From a virus: DNA of 41,165 nt. Shown here in pieces: positions 21,833 to 29,840 of the stretch (the first letter of the stretch is position 1; each line of letters opens with the position of its first letter). The position numbers were made by a program, and so were the translations under genes. The notes beneath the pieces were generated by a model. That model had not been told where the DNA came from. It saw only the letters and a list, made by a program, of their open reading frames with translations, and made no database searches. The stretch spans positions 1 to 41,165 of IMG/VR virus record IMGVR_UViG_3300032299_000929; one strand, given 5' to 3'.

Positions 21833-22322
21833 TACATCTAAAGCGAAGGGAAAGCGAGGCGAAACGGCAGTATGTAATATGTTGTCGGAATGTTTTAACC
21901 TCCCCTTTATGCGAGTTTTTGGATCGGGTTCGTTTTTTGGTGGTAAAAATATATCTAAATTTAATAATTTTACAAAAGAACAACAAAATTTAAACGAAGG
22001 GGATATTGTTGTTCCAGAAGAACTCGATCATTTAAGTTTAGAGGTTAAAAATTATAAAGATTTTCCTTTTCATGCACTTTTTAACGACGAATGCGCAGTT
22101 TTAGATGGTTGGATTTCACAAGCGAGTCATACAAATAAACCGTTTTGGTTATTGTTTTTTAAAATAACCCATAAAAATGTATATGTTTGTTATTTAAAAG
22201 AATATAACTTTATAAAAACAGGTAATGTAATGATTTACAAGGATAAGTTTTTAATAGAATTAGCCAAACCGTTTTTGGCCGAAAACAAACAAAGAATACT
22301 CGATTTAAAGGTGGAACAATAA
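21825..22322 (+). CDS. PD-(D/E)XK nuclease, Holliday-junction-resolvase-like
   Basis: A 165-residue protein; the ATG at 21825 is chosen because it begins the conserved SNTSKAKGKRGETAV stretch, although the frame is open from 21798. Motifs: GKRGE with E13, VFGSGSFFGGKN (31-42), EGDIVVP with D60, SLEVKNYKD with E73 and K75. This order (Glu, then GSG, then D, then ExK) is that of archaeal Hjc and related phage resolvases. It could replace T4 gp49 endonuclease VII, which is not seen here. Alternative: an RecB-type nuclease acting on other structures. Confidence 0.65.
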   Translation: MSNTSKAKGKRGETAVCNMLSECFNLPFMRVFGSGSFFGGKNISKFNNFTKEQQNLNEGDIVVPEELDHLSLEVKNYKDFPFHALFNDECAVLDGWISQASHTNKPFWLLFFKITHKNVYVCYLKEYNFIKTGNVMIYKDKFLIELAKPFLAENKQRILDLKVEQ

Positions 22323-22326
22323 AAAA

Positions 22327-22863
22327 ATGAAATGTATGTATTGCGCATCCTCGTCTTATGGACAACCGTGTATTTATAGTCCAACAAATACACACGTTCA
22401 TGCTGACGAACCCAACAAATGCATCTATTGCGGCTCAACTTCTTACGGAAGCGGTTGCGCATACAATCCATACAGCAATTATCACGTAAGAGGCGGAACA
22501 ATCTTTATGCAAATCCAAGAACAAGTTAAAAAATCAGCAGTTATGACGCACATGTTAGAAATGCTGCAACAAAAAAACGACAAAAAATACAAATCCCCGC
22601 TGGATCGAATGTATAAAAGATTGTCAGAAATGGTTTTGCGTTTATCCGAACCATTGTTGGAAGCATTTGCCATATCGCAAACACCAATCATCGAAGGAAA
22701 AGACGCCAACCAAACCGAAGAGATTGAAAATATCAAAGACAGGCTTGTTGAAGAGTTCAAAGACATTCGAGCGACTTTGAAATATGCAAATGCTGCTCTA
22801 CCCGTCGAAATAGTTGAAAAGATTTTAATATCCGCTATACTTGATAGCGATGATAAATTTTAA
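22327..22863 (+). CDS. tandem zinc-knuckle protein
   Basis: A 178-residue protein. Two near-identical N-terminal repeats: CMYCASSSYGQPCIYSP with His at 23 (3-25), and CIYCGSTSYGSGCAYNP with His at 53 (32-53). Each has C-x2-C-x8-C followed by His 8-9 residues on, so each probably binds one zinc. The rest (about 60-178) is helical with KKSAVMTHMLEMLQQKN and IENIKDRLVEEFKDIRATL. The family seems phage-specific; function unknown, possibly nucleic-acid or protein binding. Confidence 0.7.
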   Translation: MKCMYCASSSYGQPCIYSPTNTHVHADEPNKCIYCGSTSYGSGCAYNPYSNYHVRGGTIFMQIQEQVKKSAVMTHMLEMLQQKNDKKYKSPLDRMYKRLSEMVLRLSEPLLEAFAISQTPIIEGKDANQTEEIENIKDRLVEEFKDIRATLKYANAALPVEIVEKILISAILDSDDKF

Positions 22864-23314
22864 AGACTGTTTTTATTGCGTCTTATCCGAAAGATTGTTG
22901 CTTTTTTCGGTGTCGAATTACGTCGAACGATTAGCGTTGGACACTTTGGACTTTTTACACGAATGGAACCTTCTAAAAGACGGTAAAATTCAAAAATATA
23001 ACCGATGCACGAACGATTATATTCTAAAACACATCGAAGAAACCAAAGCTAAGATCGAAGAAACATCCAAAGCCTTGAACATGAAGGTGTATTTCTTTGA
23101 TTTCGATAAAAATCCAGAAATTTATTCAGATTATATCGACGATCTGGAAGCTTTTAGCAAAAAGGTTAAAACCTGTTGCAAAAAAAACTTGTGCGGTGGG
23201 AAAAATATTCCAAAACTAGAATCCGATTTGGTTTCAAGCGGTGAATACCAAAGTTTGAAGTGTTTAAACTTGGGTGGAGAACAATTGGAAAAGGTTTTGA
23301 AAGCTTTGTTATAA
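22850..23314 (+). CDS. hypothetical Cys-rich protein
   Basis: A 154-residue protein. A TTG lies 9 bp upstream, but the ATG at 22850 overlaps the previous gene by 14 bp and is the more likely start. Cysteines cluster at the start (DCFYCVL) and at VKTCCKKNLCGGKNIPKLES. The middle segment KHIEETKAKIEETSKALNM is helical. Ends overlap the convergent endolysin gene by 6 bp. No family recognised. Confidence 0.65.
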   Translation: MINFKDCFYCVLSERLLLFSVSNYVERLALDTLDFLHEWNLLKDGKIQKYNRCTNDYILKHIEETKAKIEETSKALNMKVYFFDFDKNPEIYSDYIDDLEAFSKKVKTCCKKNLCGGKNIPKLESDLVSSGEYQSLKCLNLGGEQLEKVLKALL

Positions 23315-24016
23315 CAACGCAGCCTGGAAATGCATCCAATCGTAATTGCGAGAGCGTCCCAAACTTACCCATCCTTCACCCTCTACAATTTTCCAAAAAG
23401 GTTCATATTCTTTTTTAGCGAAGGCGGCTTTATCTTTCCCCCACTTTAATTGGTTGTTATCAGGATCAAGGTCTAATGCTGCACCCCAAGAATGGATGCT
23501 CCATGCACTACCACCACGCATTTTGCGAACGTTTAAACAACCACCGAATAAATCCAACTTTAATTTGGATATATCTTTTTGACCGTAAGATTTTAAAGTG
23601 TCTTCGAGAATTTTATACAAAGAGTGTGCAACCTTTTCGTTACATGTGATCTTCTTTATAACTTGAGATGGTTCCCACGCAATAATCAGCGGATATGGAA
23701 CATCGATTGATGTTTGGTTTTCACCAACAGGCCCGTAAAACTCCACCATAGAATCATAGTTTTGTTTTGGCCATTTTTTTGTCAAATCTATTGTCGGATC
23801 GGACTTGTCAGCGAATTTGAAAGTTTTTGGACCAACAACACCATCAACCGTAAGACCGTTTGCCTTTTGAAAAGCTTTTGTTTGTGAATCTGTTACGGGA
23901 CCGAACGCACCATCAATAATGGGAATGTTATAACCAGACTTTTTTAAAAACTCTTGCCATGTTTTTACCTCTAACCCGAAACTTCCTAATTTTAAAGGTG
24001 TCATATTATTTGTCAT
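23309..24016 (-). CDS. endolysin: peptidoglycan-binding domain plus M15 peptidase
   Basis: A 235-residue lytic enzyme. Residues 8-68 are a PG_binding_1 domain (GLEVKTWQEFLKKSGYN, DGAFGPVTDSQTKAFQ, TVDGVVGPKTF). Residues about 120-235 are an M15 (VanY/D-Ala-D-Ala or L-Ala-D-Glu peptidase) domain with SIHSWGAALDLDP (H175, D182) and DWMHFQ (H229) as zinc ligands. It cuts peptide cross-links of the cell wall at lysis. No signal peptide, so release probably needs the holin-like protein encoded just upstream (11-bp overlap). Confidence 0.9.
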   Translation of the reverse strand: MTNNMTPLKLGSFGLEVKTWQEFLKKSGYNIPIIDGAFGPVTDSQTKAFQKANGLTVDGVVGPKTFKFADKSDPTIDLTKKWPKQNYDSMVEFYGPVGENQTSIDVPYPLIIAWEPSQVIKKITCNEKVAHSLYKILEDTLKSYGQKDISKLKLDLFGGCLNVRKMRGGSAWSIHSWGAALDLDPDNNQLKWGKDKAAFAKKEYEPFWKIVEGEGWVSLGRSRNYDWMHFQAALL

Positions 24017-24470
24017 CCTTTAAAGCCCAATCGATTGGGGCGTAGCTTGGGTCGTTTTTGTATTTTTCGGCGTATTTATGAACAATTACTTGTTCAACCT
24101 TTTCGGTGGTAACTTTATTTTCTCCACTGTAATTTACATTAGAGTTTGAACCGTATTTAAAATCTAAAGTAGCTTGAAGACCGAGATATACTGATACGAT
24201 GATAACCAAAACTTCCAAAGTTTTGGTAAAAATTGTCACAAACGGTGCGATGATGTCGGGTAACGGACTTGTTAAAAACAAAATGAATGTTCCCACGCCG
24301 AAATATGCCAAGATTATTAAAAAGGAACTAAAAACGATAAAGAATTTTTTACTTCTTAAAAAATTGGTTTCCTTTAATTCGTCAATATATTCCGGTGGCG
24401 TGTTTGGTGGTGCGCTGTTCGTTAACATCGAACCAGCACCTTTTACCATGTTCATGAATGTGTTCCACAT
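24006..24470 (-). CDS. putative holin
   Basis: A 154-residue membrane protein with two clear hydrophobic segments (about 43-66, FFIVFSSFLIILAYFGVGTF; and about 72-97, with LEVLVIIVSVYLGLQA), an N-terminal cytoplasmic-looking part and a charged C-terminal tail of about 50 residues. No sequence family recognised. The holin call rests on two membrane spans, size and the overlap with the endolysin gene. The charged tail is longer than in typical class II holins. Confidence 0.55.
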   Translation of the reverse strand: MWNTFMNMVKGAGSMLTNSAPPNTPPEYIDELKETNFLRSKKFFIVFSSFLIILAYFGVGTFILFLTSPLPDIIAPFVTIFTKTLEVLVIIVSVYLGLQATLDFKYGSNSNVNYSGENKVTTEKVEQVIVHKYAEKYKNDPSYAPIDWALKDDK

Positions 24471-24475
24471 AAGTT

Positions 24476-24700
24476 TTAAGGAATGGTTTGTATCTTTTGA
24501 AAGAGTTCTTGTTTATTTTTTGCCGTTACCAGAACTTTACCATTAAGTCTAATTTCATACATCGAAGCGGGTGCAGCAGGACGAGGTTGTGTCGGAGTTG
24601 GTGATATTTGGGTCGAGTCTGGTTGACTGGTATCTTTCATATTTTTGATATCAGCCATCATGTTGTCCAAGTTCTCGCTAACGATTTTTTTGAAATTCAT
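24476..24700 (-). CDS. small tagged hypothetical protein
   Basis: A 74-residue protein. N-terminus MNFKKIVSENLDNMM is tag-like, followed by a Pro/Thr/Ser-rich linker (about 25-45) and a short folded-looking end, YEIRLNGKVLVTAKNKQEL. It has its own TAAATA box although it sits inside the lysis block. Function unknown. Confidence 0.65.
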   Translation of the reverse strand: MNFKKIVSENLDNMMADIKNMKDTSQPDSTQISPTPTQPRPAAPASMYEIRLNGKVLVTAKNKQELFQKIQTIP

Positions 24701-24708
24701 ATATTAAC

Positions 24709-24714
24709 TATTTA
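24709..24714 (-). promoter_or_regulatory. late-type box TAAATA
   Basis: Minus-strand TAAATA, then 8 bp, then the ATG at 24700. It would also serve the holin and endolysin genes downstream. Confidence 0.45.
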
Positions 24715-24900
24715 CTGTTTTGACATGGCAATTAGTTCTTTTATTGCATCCTCAAATCCGACAAACCGAGTTTCGTTGACTTTAACAGAATTCGGGGGTG
24801 CTTCCGGTGGACAAATCTCTTTGATTTTTTTTAATAAATCAGATTCTAACTTGTTGATCGTTTGGTCGCGCTCAACAGTAGCACCAAAAAAGTTCCGCAC
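24712..24900 (-). CDS. small hypothetical protein in lysis block
   Basis: A 62-residue protein with a GTG start 3 bp after the stop of the spanin-like gene. Sequence NKLESDLLKKIKEICPPEAP then a hydrophilic end; no membrane segment or lipobox. Not recognised. The tight spacing supports a real co-translated gene. Confidence 0.5.
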   Translation of the reverse strand: MRNFFGATVERDQTINKLESDLLKKIKEICPPEAPPNSVKVNETRFVGFEDAIKELIAMSKQ

Positions 24901-24903
24901 GGT

Positions 24904-25500
24904 TTAGAGGATTCCTTTGATGCGCAGATAAACAGCCGCCGCCATTGTAGCAATAAGAGAAACGATTACAATATTTCTCCAAAGAATAGCCAAGTCCTTT
25001 TCCACCAGCTTTTTCTGCATAGTGTTCAAATCTTGGATCATTTTGTTTTGCATCTCGTTCTGTTTGGTCAATTCTTTCTCAACATTGGTTTTCAATGTGG
25101 TTAGGTTGATATTATCAATCTTTAATTGTTCGGCAAAATCTTTATTTTTTAAAAGTTCTTCCCATTCAGGCGAACCCACAACCAAAATGTCAGATCGTTC
25201 CAATTCTTTCGGAACAACAATTCGCGTAACAGTGTTTGTTGTTATAATAGAAGTTTTGGCGTCTACGGTTTCTTTTTTAGTCACTAAACCTGATATTTTT
25301 ATTTTGTGTTTTGGTGGAAACGCAAGCTTTACAGCTTCTTTCGAATATTGGTTCGCCAGATCAAATCTTGCAACGTCGATAGAGTCTGAGGTTGCTGTGA
25401 CAGCTTGTGACAAAGCTTCTGATCGCTTTTCGGTATAGACTGTGCATGACGTTGAAAGTAGGGCCATGACGGATATTAGTAAAATTGTTAAATATTTCAT
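24904..25500 (-). CDS. putative unimolecular spanin (u-spanin)
   Basis: A 198-residue protein. N-terminal lipoprotein signal KYLTILLISVMALLSTSC with lipobox LSTSC, Cys at 19. A long hydrophilic and coiled-coil segment (about 120-170, KTNVEKELTKQNEMQNKMIQ) spans the middle. A single C-terminal membrane segment lies at about 172-193 (IVIVSLIATMAAAVYL). An outer-membrane lipoprotein joined through a periplasmic coil to an inner-membrane anchor is the u-spanin layout (T1 gp11 type), which fuses outer and inner membranes at lysis. Position upstream of holin and endolysin agrees. It implies a Gram-negative host. Confidence 0.7.
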   Translation of the reverse strand: MKYLTILLISVMALLSTSCTVYTEKRSEALSQAVTATSDSIDVARFDLANQYSKEAVKLAFPPKHKIKISGLVTKKETVDAKTSIITTNTVTRIVVPKELERSDILVVGSPEWEELLKNKDFAEQLKIDNINLTTLKTNVEKELTKQNEMQNKMIQDLNTMQKKLVEKDLAILWRNIVIVSLIATMAAAVYLRIKGIL

Positions 25501-25524
25501 ATAAGTAATTATTCAGGACAGCTA

Positions 25525-25530
25525 TAAGTA
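25525..25530 (+). promoter_or_regulatory. late-type box TAAGTA
   Basis: TAAGTA then 5 bp then the ATG at 25536. Confidence 0.4.
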
Positions 25531-25535
25531 TATAT

Positions 25536-25922
25536 ATGGAATCAAAATTTAACGAATACTTTAAAAATTCTTACCGCAGATTATTTGAAGAAGAAGCACC
25601 CGAAGAAACAGCGGAAATCAAGGATATACCTAGAATAGACCCACAAACCGCCGCCCCAACACCACCAACCGATGGCATGACTGGCGAGATTCCACCAGAA
25701 ACCGAAAGCGAGTTGCCTGATCCAAAAGAAGCAGAGACAGTAACAATCGATCTTTTGAACATGTTTATCGATTTCGTAAACTTATCCGATAAAGAAAAAA
25801 TCAACTTCTTAAAGGAATATGGTTTTACGAATGATCGCGCAAATTCTGACAATTACAAAGAGAAATTGGACGCATTAAAGGCAATTACAAAATCCGATTT
25901 TCCCGAAGCGGCTAAAATATAA
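25536..25922 (+). CDS. small tagged acidic protein
   Basis: A 128-residue protein. N-terminus MESKFNEYFKNSYRRLFEEE is amphipathic and tag-like, followed by a Pro/Thr/Glu-rich flexible stretch (about 22-68) and a helical C-terminal part (LNMFIDFVNLSDKEKINFL). No known domain. The build of tag, linker and small helical domain resembles the protein at 24476. Confidence 0.65.
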   Translation: MESKFNEYFKNSYRRLFEEEAPEETAEIKDIPRIDPQTAAPTPPTDGMTGEIPPETESELPDPKEAETVTIDLLNMFIDFVNLSDKEKINFLKEYGFTNDRANSDNYKEKLDALKAITKSDFPEAAKI

Positions 25923-25925
25923 AAA

Positions 25926-25953
25926 TTGACTTTTGCCAACTTTGATATAATAT
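25926..25953 (+). promoter_or_regulatory. sigma70-like promoter, near-leaderless
   Basis: TTGACT (25926-25931) followed by overlapping -10 candidates: TATAAT at 25946 (14-bp spacer), TAATAT at 25948 (16 bp) and TATAAA at 25951 (19 bp). The ATG at 25962 lies 5-10 bp after these. The exact -10 is ambiguous. Confidence 0.45.
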
Positions 25954-25961
25954 AAATCATT

Positions 25962-26279
25962 ATGAATAATGATGATGTAGTAAATGTCAATTTAACAGCC
26001 AGAGAATATCAGCTAATTTTAGAATCCATTCTGTTTACGTGTTCAATCGATGTTAGTTGTAACGTGTATCGAGAAGAAACAGAAGATATAAAAAATCTTG
26101 GGATAAAACTTCGCAAGTTGTATCCAGAAATTTTAACCGAAAATGTTAAGATTACAGAGATACCACCGTATGCCACAAAGTTTGGTGATGGGGGAGAGTT
26201 TTACTGCGACGAACACACACCCGAAATTTTACATTACTTCCCAGAGATAGTTGAAAACTCAAAATGCATCAGTAAATAA
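25962..26279 (+). CDS. hypothetical protein
   Basis: A 105-residue acidic protein (VNVNLTAREYQLILESILFT...). It contains LGIKLRKLYPEILTEN, then a region with single cysteines (FYCDEHTPEIL). No family recognised, no membrane segment. Followed after 5 bp by the P-loop kinase-like gene, so probably one transcript. Confidence 0.65.
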   Translation: MNNDDVVNVNLTAREYQLILESILFTCSIDVSCNVYREETEDIKNLGIKLRKLYPEILTENVKITEIPPYATKFGDGGEFYCDEHTPEILHYFPEIVENSKCISK

Positions 26280-26284
26280 TTTTT

Positions 26285-26947
26285 ATGAAGATAGCAGTAA
26301 TCGGAACACAAAATATTGGAAAAAGCACTTTCATTGATGATTTTTTAATGAAATGGCCGATGTATAAAAGACCGGACAAAACATACCGTGATTATGTTAA
26401 AGAGGAAAACCTTCCAACCAGCAAAGAAGGAACCGAAGAAAGTCAAAAAATAATTTTAAACGCACTAATCGACCAATCTTTGGGTTACGATAAAAGTGAT
26501 AACGTAATATTTGATCGCTGCGCCATTGACAATTTGGCTTATTCATCGTGGTTGAATCTCAACGGTAAACTTTCGGATGATTTTCTAGATACCAGCGTAA
26601 CAATCGCAAGAGAATCTTTGAAAATGTATGATATCATTTTCTTTCTACCGTTAACAAAATATTCAAATATTCCTATTGAAGAAAACGGAACCCGCGACAT
26701 TGATGAGGTATATCGTCAAGAGATTGATGCGATATTCAAAGCTTTCCAACAATCGTATCACAAAGGAGATGGTAAAGTATTTCCAAAAGATGATTGTCCA
26801 CCGATGATTGAGATTTTTGGAAACCGTCAAGAGCGAATTATGTTGGCATCTTTGTATGTTAGCGAGACAGGCGGGTTCTATGGAGAAGACTCAAGTTTAG
26901 TGTCGGATTTATATTTACCGCCAGAAAAAGAGATTATTGTGCCGTAA
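26285..26947 (+). CDS. P-loop NTPase, NadR/AAA_28-like (nucleoside or nucleotide kinase type)
   Basis: A 220-residue protein. Walker A IGTQNIGKSTF (about 6-16) at the N-terminus, VIFDRCAIDNLAYSSWL (about 78-94) as the DR-containing Walker B-like segment, then YDIIFFLPL (about 117-125), a strand typical of thymidylate-kinase-like and NadR-kinase folds. Phage proteins of this sort are usually annotated as ATPase or kinase without a known substrate. The substrate cannot be read from sequence. Confidence 0.7.
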   Translation: MKIAVIGTQNIGKSTFIDDFLMKWPMYKRPDKTYRDYVKEENLPTSKEGTEESQKIILNALIDQSLGYDKSDNVIFDRCAIDNLAYSSWLNLNGKLSDDFLDTSVTIARESLKMYDIIFFLPLTKYSNIPIEENGTRDIDEVYRQEIDAIFKAFQQSYHKGDGKVFPKDDCPPMIEIFGNRQERIMLASLYVSETGGFYGEDSSLVSDLYLPPEKEIIVP

Positions 26948-26952
26948 AATGA

Positions 26953-26958
26953 TAAATA
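26953..26958 (+). promoter_or_regulatory. late-type box TAAATA
   Basis: TAAATA then 13 bp then the ATG at 26972, slightly longer spacing than most. Confidence 0.4.
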
Positions 26959-26971
26959 TTTAAAATTTCAT

Positions 26972-27766
26972 ATGGAAAAAACAAAATTTGATCTATTAGT
27001 CGAGCACATGCTTAACATCGCGGAAGGTCGCAAACCAAAACAATACAATAAAATGGTTATCGACTTTGATAAACTTGAATCCGATATCAACGGTCTTTCC
27101 GACCAAAATCCATTCAAGAAATTGTATCAACACGCGATCAGTGGCTTAAAGAGCTACGGTGGTGACAATTATTTCTCAAATGAAGAAATGTCACAAGAGG
27201 CAAAAACCCTTCCAGAATGGGAAGAAGCTATCAATAATGCCTTTCTCGGTCATTCTTTGAGCAAGCTTGAAAGAAAGCGTTTTGGAGAAAGATTCTTTAA
27301 TTTTGTTAAAGACCCAGATAGAGAATATTTTTCAGAATACGTTGCAGAGCCATCAGTCGATAAATCTATCGCAAGCATGGAGCAACATATCTTTGATTAT
27401 GTTAGCCAATCTGACGAGGAATCAACAACCAAAGAAGAAATTGTGCAATATATCGCAAGATACGGTCACGATTCCGAAGAAGTTTCCAAGGTTATTGAAA
27501 AGATGGTTACTGACGGTCAATTGATCGAAATGGACGGTAAGTTCAAAGCAGCAAACGATCCATCCGATGATGTCGATCCCGAAGATGCAGACTTGGACAA
27601 GTTATCAACCACATCCGAAGACCCAACAGAAATTTTCGCAAACGATAGACTCGAAGACGAAGAAGATGAAAAGGGTGCTAGAATCCCGCCAGAGTTAGCA
27701 GATGAGTTTGGTATCGACGCCAACGACCCATTCGGAGATGAAGACTATCTCCGTTCAACAGATTAA
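26972..27766 (+). CDS. tagged protein with a possible winged-helix segment
   Basis: A 264-residue acidic protein. N-terminus MEKTKFDLLVEHMLNIAEG is tag-like. Residues about 130-192 (MEQHIFDYVSQSDEEST, KEEIVQYIARYGHDSEEVSK, VIEKMVTDGQLIEMDGKF) have the helix-turn-helix-wing length and hydrophobic pattern of a winged helix, ending with a wing-like 'GQLIEMDGKFKA'. The last about 70 residues are highly acidic. No database family recognised. It could bind DNA or a nucleoprotein, but the high acidity argues against simple DNA binding. Confidence 0.65.
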   Translation: MEKTKFDLLVEHMLNIAEGRKPKQYNKMVIDFDKLESDINGLSDQNPFKKLYQHAISGLKSYGGDNYFSNEEMSQEAKTLPEWEEAINNAFLGHSLSKLERKRFGERFFNFVKDPDREYFSEYVAEPSVDKSIASMEQHIFDYVSQSDEESTTKEEIVQYIARYGHDSEEVSKVIEKMVTDGQLIEMDGKFKAANDPSDDVDPEDADLDKLSTTSEDPTEIFANDRLEDEEDEKGARIPPELADEFGIDANDPFGDEDYLRSTD

Positions 27767-27775
27767 TAAAACATC

Positions 27776-27804
27776 TTGACTAGCTCAAGATAGTTTGCTA
27801 CACT
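27776..27804 (+). promoter_or_regulatory. sigma70-like promoter of primase, leaderless geometry
   Basis: TTGACT (27776-27781), 17-bp spacer, TACACT (27799-27804), then 6 bp, then the GTG at 27811. The expected start coincides with the GTG. Confidence 0.65.
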
Positions 27805-27810
27805 TTAAGG

Positions 27811-28758
27811 GTGGAGTTGTCTGAAAGCTATATTTTAAACGCTGTTTATACCTATTCGGGTAAACCTACGTTCAACAAATACGAAGGAACATATAATTGC
27901 GGGTGTCCGATTTGTCACGAAGGCAAATCTTGGGGAAAAAAGAAGCGATTATATTACTATCCAAAAACTAAAAGTTTTTATTGTTTCAACTGCAACCGTT
28001 CATGGTCTGCAAAAAGTTGGATTCATAACGTTTCGGGTTTGTCTTATGCAGAAATGCAAGCGGGTGACAGCGTAAGAGACGTTTCCAAAACAATTTCCAG
28101 CGGAAACTCTGCTAAAATTGTCGAACAATCAAACCTCCCACACGATTCGATTAGTTTGTTGTCGGAAAGTCAGCAAAAATATTATAGAAACAATATTCAC
28201 TTTTCAAGAGCTTTGGAATATGTCAAAAAAAGACGCTTGGATGTTGCCGTGAATCGAGTAGACAATTTTTTTATATCTGTAAATGACAAGTATCACAAAA
28301 ATCGATTGATATTACCATTCTATAACACAAAAGGGGATGTAATTTTTTACCAAACCAGAAGTTTGGATGGTAGTGAACCGAAATACGTTGGAAAATACGG
28401 TGGAGACAAATCCGTTTTCAACATCGATAAAATCGATCCTAATTTTGAGTATATCTTTTTGTTTGAAGGTCCAATCGATGCCATGTTTATCCGAAACGGT
28501 GTCGCGTTGGCAGGATTAAAGCTAACAGAGCTACAAGAAAAACAACTCCAACTCTTTCCTTTCCATAAAAAAATATGGGTTATTGACAATACAGCCGTTT
28601 CGAAGGACGAAGAAACCAAAAAGACTGTTTTAAGATTGCTGAACGATTCCCAAAGCGTTTATCGGTGGAACAACCAATACAAGGATTTCAACGAATGGTG
28701 TGTTGAAGAAGAATTAAACGAGATACCGACTGACGAAGTTTTAAAAAACTTGTATTAG
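27811..28758 (+). CDS. 61: gp61-like DNA primase
   Basis: A 315-residue primase. Zinc-binding domain: CGCPICHEGKSW (C30, C32, C35) and FYCFNCNRSW (C58, C61). TOPRIM-type core: YIFLFEGPIDAMFIRNGVAL (about 213-232, Glu and Gly of motif 4) and KIWVIDN (about 253-259, the D motif), followed by YKDFNEWC (DxN-type end). The size is near T4 gp61 (342). The start is GTG with no in-frame ATG nearby. No helicase (gp41) gene is adjacent in this window. Confidence 0.88.
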   Translation: MELSESYILNAVYTYSGKPTFNKYEGTYNCGCPICHEGKSWGKKKRLYYYPKTKSFYCFNCNRSWSAKSWIHNVSGLSYAEMQAGDSVRDVSKTISSGNSAKIVEQSNLPHDSISLLSESQQKYYRNNIHFSRALEYVKKRRLDVAVNRVDNFFISVNDKYHKNRLILPFYNTKGDVIFYQTRSLDGSEPKYVGKYGGDKSVFNIDKIDPNFEYIFLFEGPIDAMFIRNGVALAGLKLTELQEKQLQLFPFHKKIWVIDNTAVSKDEETKKTVLRLLNDSQSVYRWNNQYKDFNEWCVEEELNEIPTDEVLKNLY

Positions 28759-29153
28759 TTCGGATAAGCGAGGATTTCGTAGACGGGATCGCCTTGCTCG
28801 TCTGTGCGCAACAGTTCCCAATTGAAAGATATTCGGGAGTTGACAATTTCTGGGTGTTCTTCGAACGGTTGGGTAGCGTCTGAGTATTTTCTGTAACCCA
28901 AAAGGCGGGAACCCTTTTCACCCAAAAGAATGTCACCAGTAACCATATTCAATTCATAACCGACTTCTTGTAAAGCCGCGCTCAATCTGGCAATACCTTT
29001 GGATACATTACCAAATCTACCGTTTCCGTCTAAACCGTGCTTTTTTAAAACATCGAATATTTTAGACTTTTCAGACTTTTTGATACGATAGCCTAAATTT
29101 TCAGCTATGGTATCATACAGTTCCTCTAGAACGGTATGATCTTTGTATTTCAT
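28755..29153 (-). CDS. tagged hypothetical protein
   Basis: A 132-residue protein. N-terminus MKYKDHTVLEELYDTIAENL matches the tag family closely. The body includes GYRIKKSEKSKIFDVLKKHG and IARLSAALQEVGYELNMVTG; mixed alpha/beta, no recognised family. Starts one base before the upstream gene's end and overlaps the convergent primase end by 4 bp. Confidence 0.7.
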   Translation of the reverse strand: MKYKDHTVLEELYDTIAENLGYRIKKSEKSKIFDVLKKHGLDGNGRFGNVSKGIARLSAALQEVGYELNMVTGDILLGEKGSRLLGYRKYSDATQPFEEHPEIVNSRISFNWELLRTDEQGDPVYEILAYPN

Positions 29154-29770
29154 TACTTGGTTCCTTGAATGTCTTGATCACGCATCTTTTTAGGTGCTGT
29201 GATGATGAAGGTGTTGAGAACTTCTTTTAACTTTTCAACTTCACCAGCAATTCTGGTGATAGAATCCGATGCTTTACGGGTTACACCACGTAAGAGACTT
29301 CCGGGACGGTCAGCATCAGCCAAAATACGGTGTAATGATGTTCCCTTGTCAGGATCGTTTAAGAAGTTTGCGAACTCATCGAGTTTATCAGCCCATGTTT
29401 TGATTTGATCGATGTTTTGTTGTGTTACGTGAGCAGGAATACCTTCGGTGTTGAAAGTTTCGGGTTGAGTTTCAGGCGAAAGGCTTTGCTCAAAATCTTG
29501 GGCATTTTTTTCTGGTGTGAAATCAGAAGGCGCGGATACGCTAGAAGGTGTCGGAGTCGTTTCGATAGGTTCGCTATCGTTTTCTCCCTGTTCGACTAAA
29601 AGATGCTTAACAAAACTCTCAATAAACGGAATTTCCGATTCATTAAAGTTGATTAATTTCATATTAGCGTCTAAAATTCGCTTAACTTCTTTTTTGTGCT
29701 TGGGGGAAGCTTGAGGAACGGAACTTTTCATAGATTTTTTGGTTTTTTTGCTTTTCACACTCTTTTGCAT
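29153..29770 (-). CDS. hypothetical protein with basic N-terminus and helical C-terminal domain
   Basis: A 205-residue protein. Lys/Ser-rich start (KSVKSKKTKKSMKSS), then ANMKLINFNESEIPFIESFV with LLVEQ, a long Pro/Ser/Thr linker (about 65-115) and a helical end (IDQIKTWADKLDEFANFL; RKASDSITRIAGEVEKLKEV). The FIESFVKHLLVEQG segment resembles the internal protein-type signals seen elsewhere here, which end in L-x-E. Possibly virion associated; uncertain. Confidence 0.6.
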   Translation of the reverse strand: MQKSVKSKKTKKSMKSSVPQASPKHKKEVKRILDANMKLINFNESEIPFIESFVKHLLVEQGENDSEPIETTPTPSSVSAPSDFTPEKNAQDFEQSLSPETQPETFNTEGIPAHVTQQNIDQIKTWADKLDEFANFLNDPDKGTSLHRILADADRPGSLLRGVTRKASDSITRIAGEVEKLKEVLNTFIITAPKKMRDQDIQGTK

Positions 29771-29779
29771 GTTATAAAT

Positions 29780-29785
29780 TACTTA
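29780..29785 (-). promoter_or_regulatory. late-type box TAAGTA
   Basis: Minus-strand TAAGTA, then 9 bp, then the ATG at 29770. Confidence 0.4.
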
Positions 29786-29806
29786 TCCCAGACAGAAACA
29801 ATTTAT

Positions 29807-29834
29807 TTGACAATTTAATCAAAGCTGTTACACT
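29807..29834 (+). promoter_or_regulatory. sigma70-like promoter, leaderless geometry
   Basis: TTGACA (29807-29812), 16-bp spacer, TACACT (29829-29834), 6 bp, then the ATG at 29841. Confidence 0.65.
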
Positions 29835-29840
29835 ATAAAA

